Shown here: positions 15,764 to 24,592 of the stretch, piece after piece
How the letters are laid out: every line of letters starts with the position of its first letter
How positions within the stretch are numbered: position 1 is the stretch's first letter
Source: Candidatus Nomurabacteria bacterium GW2011_GWD2_36_14
GTDB lineage: Bacteria > Patescibacteriota > Minisyncoccia > Phycocordibacterales > UBA9973
Reading direction: 5' to 3'
Assembly: GCA_000991405.1 (NCBI GenBank)
Contig: LBRL01000001.1
Coordinates: 593,418-625,840 of the forward strand
Length of the DNA stretch: 32,423 bases
Translations under genes and position numbers: made by a program
The notes under the pieces: model-generated
Databases searched by the model: none
Seen by the model: only the letters and a program-made list of their open reading frames with translations
Told to the model about the DNA's origin: nothing

Positions 15764-18639
15764 TGAACTGTGAGGAAGCAACCATACATTTCTATGATTG
15801 GGAGGTTTCAGGTCGGGGCTACCTTTTATTCGATTATCCTGTTGATATAGAACCTTCATATCGGGAGTTCTATCATTCCCGAATCTCCAAAGAAGAATAT
15901 GTCGATGATGGGAAAGTACCTACTTTATTTGAAAGATTATTTTCAAGTAGCAACCCGGTTGTAAAAGAAGAAGAGGAAGACAAGAGACCACCAAGGAAAT
16001 TTGAGTATAATCCATTTCTTAAACAATTGAATATTTCTTTTGGAAGAATTCCAGAATTTGATGAATCTGTCTTTCTTGAATTCTTGAATATGCTTTCAAT
16101 CAGTGAAGAACGAATTTCATTTGAGATAGTTGGAAGTCATAATTCTATTGAAATACAGATTGTATGCGGTATTGATGATTACAAACGAATTATTCATCTC
16201 CTTAATGCTTACTTTCCTCTCATAATTATTAAAGAAAGCAATTTAAAAAAGCTTCCATTTGAAACTAATAGCAAGATTGCTATTGTTGATTTTGGCTACA
16301 ATGAGGAGTTTATGAGACCTCTAAACACCACCATTGATGGATTGACCTCTATTATGGCGGTATTGGACAATTTAGGGGTTAGTGATGTTGTCATACTTCA
16401 AATTATATTTAAGGGGGTTAAGAATGAGTGGGCAACTGGTATCTTAAATTCGGTTTGTGTTGGTAAAGATAGTTTCTTTCCTGAATCGCCTGAAATGGTT
16501 ACTTGTGCCAAAGAAAAAGTCTCAACTCCGTTATTTGCTGTTGTCTTTCGGTTGGCCGTTCAATCTTACCATTCAAAAGAAACTGAAGAGCTTGCTATGG
16601 AATTAATCCAGAATATTAAGTCCGCTTCTTCGTCTCTGTATAATTCTTTGATACCCTTAGATAATGAAGGTTACAGGTACGAATCACATTTGGATAATTT
16701 GAAAATTAGGGGAACAGACAGATTTGGAATGATAATGAATACGGAGGAATTGTTTTCCTTTCTTCATTTCCCGAATTCACCAAAATTGATTAGTAGCGAT
16801 TCAAAGACGAAAGCAGTGCCGGTGTCTTTAATTGATAATGAATATTTGATTGGAATAAATAGACATTTTGGAATTGAGAAGAAAGTCACCTTAAACGATG
16901 CTCAAAGGTTAAGACATACTCATATTATTGGAGCAACTGGTACAGGGAAATCAACCCTGATATCAAATCTGTTTTTGGAGGATGTCAGGCACGGAAATGG
17001 CTGTGTTATCTTTGACCCACATGGAGATACTATTGAAGAAATAATCCCACATATACCCGACAATAGATTAAGGGATGTTATTTTAATTGACCCATCGGAC
17101 AGCGAATATTCATTTGGGTTTAATCTTCTATCGGCTAAAACTGAAGTTGAAAAGATTGTACTATCGTCTGACTTAGTTGAAGCCTTTAGGCGACATTCTA
17201 CCAGTTGGGGTGATCAAATGACCTCAGTGTTATCAAATGCTATTAATACCTTCTTGTATTCAAGTAAAGGTGGAACATTAATTGAGTTGAAACGGTTTTT
17301 GCTTGAAAGTGTTTACCGCAAAGAGTTTCTGAAATCGGTTTCTGATAAAAGCATTCATTACTACTGGAATAACGAATTTACGTTATTAAAGAAATTAAGT
17401 ATTGCTCCATTACTCACAAGATTAGATACATTCTTGCGACCCAAGATGATACGAAACATTCTATCTCAAAAAGAAGGTTTAGATTTTAATGAGGTCATAA
17501 ATAACCGAAAGATTTTGCTTGTTAAATTATCTCAGGGCTTAATAGGGGAAGAAAATAGTTATCTACTTGGGACCTTAATTCTATCGAAAATATATCAAGT
17601 AGCCCAAGCTAGACAATCCCTACCTAAAGATGATCGTCACCCTTTCTATATCTACTTAGATGAATTTCAGAACTTCATTACTCCCTCAATCAATCAAATA
17701 CTATCAGGAGCCAGAAAGTATGGAACAGGTCTTGTTTTAGCCCATCAAGAATTGAATCAGATTAAGGATACTGATATTGGTAATTCAGTTCTTTCAAATG
17801 CCAATATCCGTATCTGTTTTAGATTAGGTGATTTTGATGCCAAGAAGTTAGAATCTGGCTTTTCTGGTTTTGATAGTAATGATTTACAGAATTTAAATAT
17901 TGGCGAAGCAATAGCTAGAGTTGGGAAGAATACGGATGACTTTTCGTTAAAGACTTTGCTACATAAAGACCTATCTGAGAATGAGAATAGGAGTATTATT
18001 GTTTCAAATACAAGGGAGAAATATTCAAAAAGAATCTCAGAAATTGAAGAAAATCTAGATACTCTTTTATCTGATATTAAAGAACAGAAGCCGGTTGTAA
18101 AAGAAGATATATCAGAACCTAAAGTTGAATTGCCAAAATCTGATATTCAAGAAAAAGGTCAAGAATATCTAGAAACCATTAAGGAGAAAGAAGAAATCCG
18201 AGAGCATAGATATTTACAGACCTTTATTAAGAAAATAGCTGAAGAAAGAGGTTTTAAAGCGACTATTGAGGAAACGATAAACAACGGACGGGTTGATGTT
18301 TCCTTAGTGAAAGATGATCTAAAAATTGCCTGTGAGATTGCAGTTTCAAATTCAGTGGAATATGAAGTCAAGAATATACAAAAGTGTTTAAATGTAGGAT
18401 ATACATATGTCTGTGTTATTTCAAAAGATGAAAGACATTTGGTAAATATTAGGAAAAAAGCTTTTAGTGATATTGAAAATCAAAACTGTATTCATTTTTT
18501 TAGTCCAAATCAGATAACAGAGTTTTTGGATTCAATATCAAGGAACAAAAGCAAAGGAACTCTTAGGATAAGGGGGTATCGAGTGAAGGTGAATTATAAA
18601 ATCGTTGATATAGAAAAAATTAGAAATCAACAGGATTAG
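15763..18639 (+). CDS. VirD4/TraG-like coupling ATPase with nuclease-like C-terminal domain
   Basis: A 958-residue protein with three parts. Residues 1 to about 370 form an uncharacterised N-terminal region. The ATPase follows, with HTHIIGATGTGKSTL (Walker A), VIFDPHGDTIEEI, YIYLDEFQNF (Walker B), LAHQELNQI and FRLGDFDAKK. After a charged linker (about 745-805) comes a domain with GRVDVSLVKDDLKIACEIAVS and NIQKCLNVGYTYVCVIS, a layout like a PD-(D/E)xK nuclease, although the final Lys is Ala here. It is likely the coupling ATPase of a conjugative or integrative element; whether the tail cuts or only binds DNA is open. It is coupled to the upstream membrane protein gene, and a terminator follows. 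Confidence 0.82.
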   Translation: MNCEEATIHFYDWEVSGRGYLLFDYPVDIEPSYREFYHSRISKEEYVDDGKVPTLFERLFSSSNPVVKEEEEDKRPPRKFEYNPFLKQLNISFGRIPEFDESVFLEFLNMLSISEERISFEIVGSHNSIEIQIVCGIDDYKRIIHLLNAYFPLIIIKESNLKKLPFETNSKIAIVDFGYNEEFMRPLNTTIDGLTSIMAVLDNLGVSDVVILQIIFKGVKNEWATGILNSVCVGKDSFFPESPEMVTCAKEKVSTPLFAVVFRLAVQSYHSKETEELAMELIQNIKSASSSLYNSLIPLDNEGYRYESHLDNLKIRGTDRFGMIMNTEELFSFLHFPNSPKLISSDSKTKAVPVSLIDNEYLIGINRHFGIEKKVTLNDAQRLRHTHIIGATGTGKSTLISNLFLEDVRHGNGCVIFDPHGDTIEEIIPHIPDNRLRDVILIDPSDSEYSFGFNLLSAKTEVEKIVLSSDLVEAFRRHSTSWGDQMTSVLSNAINTFLYSSKGGTLIELKRFLLESVYRKEFLKSVSDKSIHYYWNNEFTLLKKLSIAPLLTRLDTFLRPKMIRNILSQKEGLDFNEVINNRKILLVKLSQGLIGEENSYLLGTLILSKIYQVAQARQSLPKDDRHPFYIYLDEFQNFITPSINQILSGARKYGTGLVLAHQELNQIKDTDIGNSVLSNANIRICFRLGDFDAKKLESGFSGFDSNDLQNLNIGEAIARVGKNTDDFSLKTLLHKDLSENENRSIIVSNTREKYSKRISEIEENLDTLLSDIKEQKPVVKEDISEPKVELPKSDIQEKGQEYLETIKEKEEIREHRYLQTFIKKIAEERGFKATIEETINNGRVDVSLVKDDLKIACEIAVSNSVEYEVKNIQKCLNVGYTYVCVISKDERHLVNIRKKAFSDIENQNCIHFFSPNQITEFLDSISRNKSKGTLRIRGYRVKVNYKIVDIEKIRNQQD

Positions 18640-18702
18640 TAAAACATAAACATTTAAAAATAATACTCATAAAAGTATATTATTTGAGAAGATCAAAAGA
18701 AA

Positions 18703-18738
18703 AAAAGCCGCTCCCAATTTTATTTTGAGACGGCTTTT
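18703..18738 (+). terminator. Intrinsic terminator after the large ATPase gene
   Basis: AAAAGCCG (18703-18710) pairs with CGGCTTTT (18731-18738), extended inward by CTC/GAG past a 1-nt bulge. A- and T-tracts on both sides let it serve the convergent Cys-rich gene too. Confidence 0.75.
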
Positions 18739-18818
18739 AAATTAGTAAAACCTCTAAAACTTCTCTATGAATAATAAGCAAATGAACATAGAGAAATATG
18801 TTTATGGAGATTAAAGGA

Positions 18819-19406
18819 CTATTCCTTACGGAAAGCGAACCAGCCACCAAAGAGATCTGCAAAACATCCTTGCAAACATAAGTCAGATTCGCGATTTAGA
18901 TTGTACCACCACACACAGCACGCACAATCTTGGCAGTTATCAAACGTACATCCAGTTGTTTCAATTATGTACATCGGATTTGGTCCAATTTCATAGTTGA
19001 TTTCTGGGAACTGCTCGCCAATTGCAAATGGTACATATGGTGTAGTTTTATGTAGACCACTTGAAAGTCCCCATTCTACAGCTTTCTTATAACTTCCATA
19101 ACCATTTGCCCAGTTTAATAACACAATGACCTCATCTTTTATTTTATTTTCTGGTAGGTGATAAATATCAGCTACTTTAAAAACAAAACTACCTGAATTA
19201 GTTTGAGGTCCACCTGCCTTTACTGACTCAGCATATGGCCTTGTGTAATCAATCCTAATTTTAATAAGATGAACACGAGCACCTATTTTACTCGCTTTTG
19301 ATTGAAGTTTCTCAAACCAGATATCATCTTCAACTGATTTTTTTGAGATCATTTTTCTGAAAAATGATAAGAAATTTTTTAGGTGTTCATAAATTGATTT
19401 TTTCAT
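18819..19406 (-). CDS. Hypothetical protein with Cys-rich C-terminus
   Basis: A 195-residue protein of unknown family with a Lys-rich N-terminus, a middle part (GARVHLIKIRIDYTRPYA, VIVLLNWANGYGSYKKAVEW) and a C-terminal cluster of eight Cys (C-x4-C-x2-C-x-CC, then two more after LNRESDL) that could bind metal or form disulfides. There is no signal peptide. It stands alone between two terminator or relic regions. Confidence 0.6.
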   Translation of the reverse strand: MKKSIYEHLKNFLSFFRKMISKKSVEDDIWFEKLQSKASKIGARVHLIKIRIDYTRPYAESVKAGGPQTNSGSFVFKVADIYHLPENKIKDEVIVLLNWANGYGSYKKAVEWGLSSGLHKTTPYVPFAIGEQFPEINYEIGPNPMYIIETTGCTFDNCQDCACCVWWYNLNRESDLCLQGCFADLFGGWFAFRKE

Positions 19407-19572
19407 TTCTTTATTATAAATTGTTAGACTATATTTATTTTATTAGGTTCTCTCAATATCTATAAGGAAACTGGGAGAGCCCAATAAAACCAACAGTCAA
19501 ATCAATATATCAAAGAACTACTTACCTTTAAACTATAGCAGAATAGACTAATTCTGTCAATACCCATTCGCT

Positions 19573-19705
19573 ATTCTAGCTGGAGTAAGAAAATATGGAG
19601 TTAGTTTAGCTCTAACACTTTGAATCAGATTTAAGCATTTGTGAAATTATAGCGAGAATTGGCAAAAGTAGGGATGACTTTTCATTGAGAACCCTCAAAT
19701 CTTAA
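19573..19705 (+). pseudogene. Relic of a third VirD4/TraG-like ATPase
   Basis: Two in-frame fragments match the large ATPase. 19573-19620 reads ILAGVRKYGVSLAL (compare ILSGARKYGTGLVL). 19622-19705 reads CEIIARIGKSRDDFSLRTL (compare GEAIARVGKNTDDFSLKTL). The region between them is deleted and the frame shifts. Nothing else is seen in 19,407-19,572 or up to 19,761 apart from a TATATTTA box near 19,725. Confidence 0.8.
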
Positions 19706-19761
19706 AGTAGTTCAGTTTATTGAGTATATTTAGGCAATCGATTAAATCTTTTAAAAGATAA

Positions 19762-20391
19762 ATGGAAGAATTTAGAGCTCAAATAATTGGAAATGGGATA
19801 TCATACGATATAGTAAAGAAAGGTTTTACCCTTGACAAAACAGGGATTTCTAATTGGCTAAAAGAAAAATCAATACTACATGTTAATGATAATTTATTAA
19901 GTTTTGAAGAATTAAAACCTTGGATAAGAACTGGGGGAGAAACTTATTCTACAACATTTATATTTTCAACAAATGATACAACGTATTGGTTAATAGCTAA
20001 AGCATTAGTTACTTTGAATCCAGAAAAAAGTTTATTGGATTGGGAAAGAAGGAGAAAAATACTTTTAGATAATAATGTTCCAGTTTCCAATTGGTTTTGG
20101 ATTGGAGAAGGGACAATTATTGAAACATATTATCCTAAAACTTTTGTAGATGTTGTTAATTTTGAAGACTTAATCAAGATGGCATTTTCAATTGACAAGC
20201 TTGGTTTTGTAACTTTGAAGTTTTTGGATGACATAAGATGTGACGTTTTTGGATATCCTTTTTATGTTGATTTTGGTTTTGATTTAGGCGAACCATCAGG
20301 TAATCATCAATATGAAGCAAAAGGTTATTTAATTAAACAATTTCCTGCTAAAGAAAAAGAAATAAATATGTTTTATAGTTCAAATTTTTAA
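19762..20391 (+). CDS. Protein-kinase/aminoglycoside-phosphotransferase-like protein
   Basis: A 209-residue protein. It has a strand with YWLIAKAL (a possible ATP-binding Lys), an APH-like helix (SLLDWERRRKILLDNNVPV), a hinge-like segment (GTIIETYYP) and a C-terminal FLDDIRCDVFGYPFYVDFGFDLGEPS region. In that region the Asp-containing loop and VDFGFDLG stand where kinases have HxDxxxxN and DFG. It is short for an APH (usually 250-300 residues), so the fold assignment is tentative and the substrate unknown. Fourteen bases separate it from the NDK-like gene, suggesting an operon. A TATATTTA box lies about 30 bp upstream. Confidence 0.55.
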   Translation: MEEFRAQIIGNGISYDIVKKGFTLDKTGISNWLKEKSILHVNDNLLSFEELKPWIRTGGETYSTTFIFSTNDTTYWLIAKALVTLNPEKSLLDWERRRKILLDNNVPVSNWFWIGEGTIIETYYPKTFVDVVNFEDLIKMAFSIDKLGFVTLKFLDDIRCDVFGYPFYVDFGFDLGEPSGNHQYEAKGYLIKQFPAKEKEINMFYSSNF

Positions 20392-20405
20392 GGAATTTGT
20401 AATGT

Positions 20406-21431
20406 ATGGTAACAACAAAGAATTTAGTAGAATTGATTTCTGAGAAAGTTCATGAAGCACAGAATGAAAAAGTTTTTTATGAGGAGATTTACTCTAATTT
20501 AAATATTCAAACTGGCAAAAATGAATTTCTATTTTTTATTAAGCCAGAGATTACAGTTAAGTCACCTAGAATCAAACTTGAAGATATCTTGGAACTTATA
20601 TTAGAAAAGATTTTGACATTTGGTTTTAATATTCACAATATTAAAATTCTATCAGCAAAATATCTTGATAAGTACAATATTATAGCTCAACATTATGGTG
20701 TAATAAATAAGATTTCATCTAATGCTTCACTACATATGTCAGAATCCGCAAAAAAAAGTTTTAAAAAATTCTACCATAAAGATGTTAGTGACGTTAAGGT
20801 TTTAGGTGGTTTTGAATTTTTAGAAATGTACCCCGAATTTAATGCTAGGTCTTTAGATTACATATGGAAGAACCTCGAAACCAAAAAATTGGCAAGTGGG
20901 ACTTATTGTGAAGATGTTAAGATTGATAATGAAATAATTTACCTATTGAATGGATTTCACCCAAGACAGTTGACTCATTTCATAGATGAAGGAAAGAGTA
21001 TTGTAACAATGACATTATCAAGTAATCTATCTTGGAAAGAAGCACGAAGCTGTTTTGTTGGGTCAACTAATCCGTTTGATGCAAATCAAGGAAGTTTAAG
21101 ACGTGAATTATTAAATTTAAAGGATGAATTTGGATTGGAAGAGATTTCTCAGAGCAGGAATGGTGTTCATTTATCTGCTGGACCAGTTGAAGCTATTGTA
21201 GAACTTATTAGATTTAACTTAGATCCATCTAATTCAAACGAAAATACTGAATTTTTAGACTTCAAGTTTGGTAATTTATTGATGCAAAAGTTTAGTAATC
21301 GATTTGTAGATATCATAAATAATATTAATATTGATGTCGAAGGGGAAGCCATTTCAATTTTTGATATAACAGAAGAATTAGATAGCGATAGTGCAATATT
21401 TATTTTAGAAAAATATCTAGATCATAATTAA
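20406..21431 (+). CDS. Enlarged nucleoside-diphosphate-kinase-like protein
   Basis: NDK moves phosphate between nucleotides through a phospho-His. The 341-residue protein is more than twice the normal 140-150. The active-site pattern is nearly complete: Lys in FFIKPE, Tyr in QHYG, Arg in KEARSCF, Thr in GSTNP, Arg in GSLRRE, Asn and His in RNGVHLSAG, and the following EAIVELIRF helix. The extra length is an insertion of about 80 residues before the second half (about 105-185) and a 60-residue C-terminal extension. It is paired with the kinase-like gene. It may act on an unusual nucleotide; this is inference. Confidence 0.7.
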   Translation: MVTTKNLVELISEKVHEAQNEKVFYEEIYSNLNIQTGKNEFLFFIKPEITVKSPRIKLEDILELILEKILTFGFNIHNIKILSAKYLDKYNIIAQHYGVINKISSNASLHMSESAKKSFKKFYHKDVSDVKVLGGFEFLEMYPEFNARSLDYIWKNLETKKLASGTYCEDVKIDNEIIYLLNGFHPRQLTHFIDEGKSIVTMTLSSNLSWKEARSCFVGSTNPFDANQGSLRRELLNLKDEFGLEEISQSRNGVHLSAGPVEAIVELIRFNLDPSNSNENTEFLDFKFGNLLMQKFSNRFVDIINNINIDVEGEAISIFDITEELDSDSAIFILEKYLDHN

Positions 21432-21488
21432 GATGGGATATTAAGTGTCTGAGGGAAATGAGTATAAAAAGATGTTTGATTTGGTTAT

Positions 21489-21932
21489 TTATTTGATGTA
21501 AAATAATCCCTTTTTATATTTTTCTAGAATCTTGGCACTCGCAGGGAATATGTTGGTAGGGATATTGTTTAACTCAAACCAATCCCAACTTATTATTTCA
21601 TCCGGTTCCATTATTTTAAGATCACCAGATATTTTCTTTGCCAACATTCCAATTGTTATGAAATGAGCATATTCATTTAAATCTAACTGAACACCAACAA
21701 TCTCAATATCTGTAATATCCAGATTCAGATTTGTTTCTTCTTTCACTTCTCTAATAGCACCTTGCTCAAATGTTTCTCCATATTCAAATTTTCCACCCGG
21801 CATTGTCCAAGTACCCTCACCTCGTAAAGCACTATCTGCTTTTTGGGGATCTGAATTTCTTAATCCTAATAACAATTTATTGTCTTGTAATATGAGCACA
21901 CCAAAACCTGTTCCAATTTTCTTTTTTTCCAT
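21489..21932 (-). CDS. Nudix hydrolase
   Basis: A 147-residue single-domain Nudix protein, which hydrolyses a nucleoside diphosphate linked to another group. The Nudix box is complete: PGGKFEYGETFEQGAIREVKEETN, matching Gx5Ex7REUxEExGU except that Asn stands near the final Gly. The N-terminal GTGFGVLIL and GTWTMPGG fit MutT/NUDT-like pyrophosphatases. The substrate cannot be predicted. It is the third gene of a - strand operon, 18 bp after the FAD gene. Confidence 0.9.
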   Translation of the reverse strand: MEKKKIGTGFGVLILQDNKLLLGLRNSDPQKADSALRGEGTWTMPGGKFEYGETFEQGAIREVKEETNLNLDITDIEIVGVQLDLNEYAHFITIGMLAKKISGDLKIMEPDEIISWDWFELNNIPTNIFPASAKILEKYKKGLFYIK

Positions 21933-21950
21933 ATACTAATAAATTTAGCA

Positions 21951-23279
21951 TTATATTAATAATGCATGCGAGCCTTCTCTCTGTTTTATAGTTGGCGAAT
22001 TCTTTAAAAAAGTGATCGCCCATTTATATCCAGAGTACATTGCTTGAATATATCCTCTTGATAGACCTGCTGCATCACCAACAATAAAAACATTATTTGA
22101 TCCACGGATTGAAAAATCTTTATTAAGTATTGGTTGTATCCAATATCTATCAATTGCAGGTGCGTAAATTCTTAAACTTTCAGAATTTACGTCGAAATTT
22201 AGAATGTTAAATTTTCCTATAAAGATTTTATGTAGTAAGTGCTGAATTAACTTTTTATGTGTATTCGTTGGAAAGTATTTTATCAATTCTAATATCTCAG
22301 AAATCATCAATTCGCGGTTGTTTGATATTGCGATATCTCCAATTATTAGTTGGTTGTTTGATAATTCGTTAATACGTTGACACCAATCTTCTATTTGCTC
22401 TAAATTAAGATGGTTATTACTTCTTGCCATTAAAGCTATGTTATTTTTATCACCAAAGGAATCTCCAAACGAGCCTTCGGCATAGAAAGAGTTACCAAAC
22501 TTTACCGGAATAACCTCACCTTTATTAACAGCACAAAATGTCCTTCCAGAACCAAGATTATCAAATGAAAATCTAAATTTAGGATCAGCTTGATAGTAAT
22601 AGTTTTTTGAGAAATTATTCTTGTGAGTTTCAATTCTGATACCAATATCTTGCTTTTGTTCTTTGTATAAGAAATTATTTTTATGAAAAAAATCTTTAAG
22701 ATAATGATATGAAGACCTACCTGTTCCAATTAGAACAAAATCACATATATAATGATTTCCATTGCTTGTGTTGATATGTATCTCCTTCTCTTTGAGGGAA
22801 ATTGAAATTACATCAGAATTTGTGATTATGTGTGAATTAATCCTATTTGTAAAAAGATTAATCATCTCACGGAATTTATTTTTATCTAATACATCAGAAA
22901 TATAGTTTTTCTTTTCAGTTGATTCCCGATTTTCTTTATTAAATGAAGGTTCAACAATATTTGATATATTCTTTTGGATATAAGAAAAAGCATTTTCAAC
23001 TATATGATTTTCTGTTTGATTAAATATATTACAGCTTGAAGGGAAATAGCAAAGTTTGTTCCCGTTCAATGCATTTGCTCCTCCCACACCTTCAGTAATG
23101 GCGCATCCACTCAAGCAATGATAACATGTATATTTTTCTGCCCCATTACATTTTCTATTTAACAACAATTCGCCTTTTTCGAGAATTACAAAATCGTCAA
23201 ACGAATTATCTAGAAGGTAATTAGCGGCAGTCAAATTACTTATGCCAGCCCCTATTAATATGATTTTATTTTTTTTCAT
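21951..23279 (-). CDS. FAD-dependent oxidoreductase (COG2509-like)
   Basis: A 442-residue flavoprotein with an N-terminal dinucleotide-binding motif (IILIGAGISNLTAANYL, then the acidic strand end VILEKG) and a C-terminal FAD motif (VFIVGDAAGLSRGYIQAMYSG). Between them is a Cys-rich segment after LLNRKCN (C-x7-C-x2-C-x3-C) and EGVGGANALNGNKL, which resembles the family of uncharacterised FAD-dependent dehydrogenases. The substrate is unknown. Its start overlaps the end of the dCTP-deaminase-like gene by 14 nt, so the two are translationally coupled. Confidence 0.82.
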   Translation of the reverse strand: MKKNKIILIGAGISNLTAANYLLDNSFDDFVILEKGELLLNRKCNGAEKYTCYHCLSGCAITEGVGGANALNGNKLCYFPSSCNIFNQTENHIVENAFSYIQKNISNIVEPSFNKENRESTEKKNYISDVLDKNKFREMINLFTNRINSHIITNSDVISISLKEKEIHINTSNGNHYICDFVLIGTGRSSYHYLKDFFHKNNFLYKEQKQDIGIRIETHKNNFSKNYYYQADPKFRFSFDNLGSGRTFCAVNKGEVIPVKFGNSFYAEGSFGDSFGDKNNIALMARSNNHLNLEQIEDWCQRINELSNNQLIIGDIAISNNRELMISEILELIKYFPTNTHKKLIQHLLHKIFIGKFNILNFDVNSESLRIYAPAIDRYWIQPILNKDFSIRGSNNVFIVGDAAGLSRGYIQAMYSGYKWAITFLKNSPTIKQREGSHALLI

Positions 23280-24363
23280 TGTTTCTTTCTTGTTTAACGG
23301 ATTTTAGAGAGTCAAGTTCTAATTTCAGACCTAATATTTTATTTTGCTGTACTTGTAAAGCCTTTAATGTTTGCTCCAAGTCATATACTTTTTGAAAAGG
23401 GTAGTCATCTTTTTCCATTGTATATTTTGAAACGGCAAATGTTAATCCTACTGACAAAATGATAGTCAATACTCCCATAAAAACTGCCATACGAATAGTA
23501 TTTCTGAAACGATTTGCTTCTAGAATTTGTGCGTAACCTTCATTTATTTTATCTCTTGTATCTTCCATTTTACTCCTAAAATCATTTTCTGCTCTTTCTA
23601 TCTTTGTAAATAAATAAGAAAGTGATCCTTCCATAACGGAATATTCAGATAAATAGCCTTCAATTGTATTTGTGTTAAATTTTTCATTTTTATTTTTTTC
23701 TATCGGGATATCTGCCATTTCAGACGTATAAGTAAATTCAACCGTTAATAATCTTTCTTTAAACGGTATCAAAATTTCTCTGTTTGTTGTGTTTTTTATA
23801 TGCCCAAATAATCGACCAGTATAATAAGGTTCAATTTGTGTCCCAGCTTGAAATTCTAAGCCCTGTAGTGCCCATTTAATTCTCAAATCAAATCTCCCAA
23901 CAATATTCCCTGGTAATTTAACTTGTTCAAAAGTTGAGAATATTATGCTGGAGTGTGCTGGAATCCTGACAACGTTATTATATGAACGGCATGATTGAAT
24001 TTGAGGTTCATCTAATTTATAGTGGGGACAAGATAGTTGTTGATAAGACATATTAAATATACAACTTCCATTGTCTTTAGGGACTGCAAATTTTTCTCCT
24101 ATTCGGAAATCATAACTAGCATTAGAATAACAATCTTCATTGATATCTCTTAGGTTATCAAATAAGATTAGGTTTTTCTCTTTAATTTCTCTTTTTGTCA
24201 AGACTCCCCTTTGAGAATTGTTTTGATAAAAGGAGGGAATACCATTTGCTTTTTCTGTTACACTATCGACTAAAATAGATTCGTTTTTTTTAGAAGCATC
24301 TTCTGCAATTGCATCATCTTCTGTTTTATCATCATTTGCAATTGTTTGCATATGTTTTTTCAT
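23266..24363 (-). CDS. Membrane-anchored dCTP-deaminase/dUTPase-fold protein
   Basis: A 365-residue protein. Residues about 60-230 follow the Dcd/dUTPase trimer fold: NASYDFRIGEKF, IPAHSSIIFSTFEQVKLPGNIVGRF, GLEFQAGTQIEPYYTGRLFGHIKN. Residues about 250-290 are a charged helix, 293-313 a membrane helix (MAVFMGVLTIILSVGLTFAV), and the tail is a coiled coil (LEQTLKALQVQQNKILGL). The position of the catalytic Glu in the bacterial deaminase (LEFYN) is held by His in GHIKN, so deamination is doubtful and nucleotide binding more likely. It is first in an operon with the FAD and Nudix genes, behind a clear promoter. Confidence 0.7.
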   Translation of the reverse strand: MKKHMQTIANDDKTEDDAIAEDASKKNESILVDSVTEKANGIPSFYQNNSQRGVLTKREIKEKNLILFDNLRDINEDCYSNASYDFRIGEKFAVPKDNGSCIFNMSYQQLSCPHYKLDEPQIQSCRSYNNVVRIPAHSSIIFSTFEQVKLPGNIVGRFDLRIKWALQGLEFQAGTQIEPYYTGRLFGHIKNTTNREILIPFKERLLTVEFTYTSEMADIPIEKNKNEKFNTNTIEGYLSEYSVMEGSLSYLFTKIERAENDFRSKMEDTRDKINEGYAQILEANRFRNTIRMAVFMGVLTIILSVGLTFAVSKYTMEKDDYPFQKVYDLEQTLKALQVQQNKILGLKLELDSLKSVKQERNNEKK

Positions 24364-24396
24364 TTAAAATTTTCCTATTTAACGAAAGTATATTTA

Positions 24397-24426
24397 CAAA
24401 TATACAATCTTCTTATAACAAAACAA
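24397..24426 (-). promoter_or_regulatory. Bacteroidota-type promoter of the Dcd-FAD-Nudix operon
   Basis: On the - strand, TTG (24426-24424), 19 bases, then TATATTTG (24404-24397), an exact match to the Bacteroidota TTG-N19-TAnnTTTG promoter. Transcription would start near 24390, giving a leader of about 27 nt before the ATG at 24363. Confidence 0.75.
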
Positions 24427-24592
24427 TCTAATAATCAAACAAAAAAATGAATAGAACTCTCGTGAAATAAAAATAGAAAGAGAAGTAAAACGTTAAATAT
24501 CTTAAATTTTAGATAGATGAATTTTATATATAAATAGTTCTTGAAAGAATTATACCTGTTTTCTTTTTCATTTCATCAATCATCTTTATACC

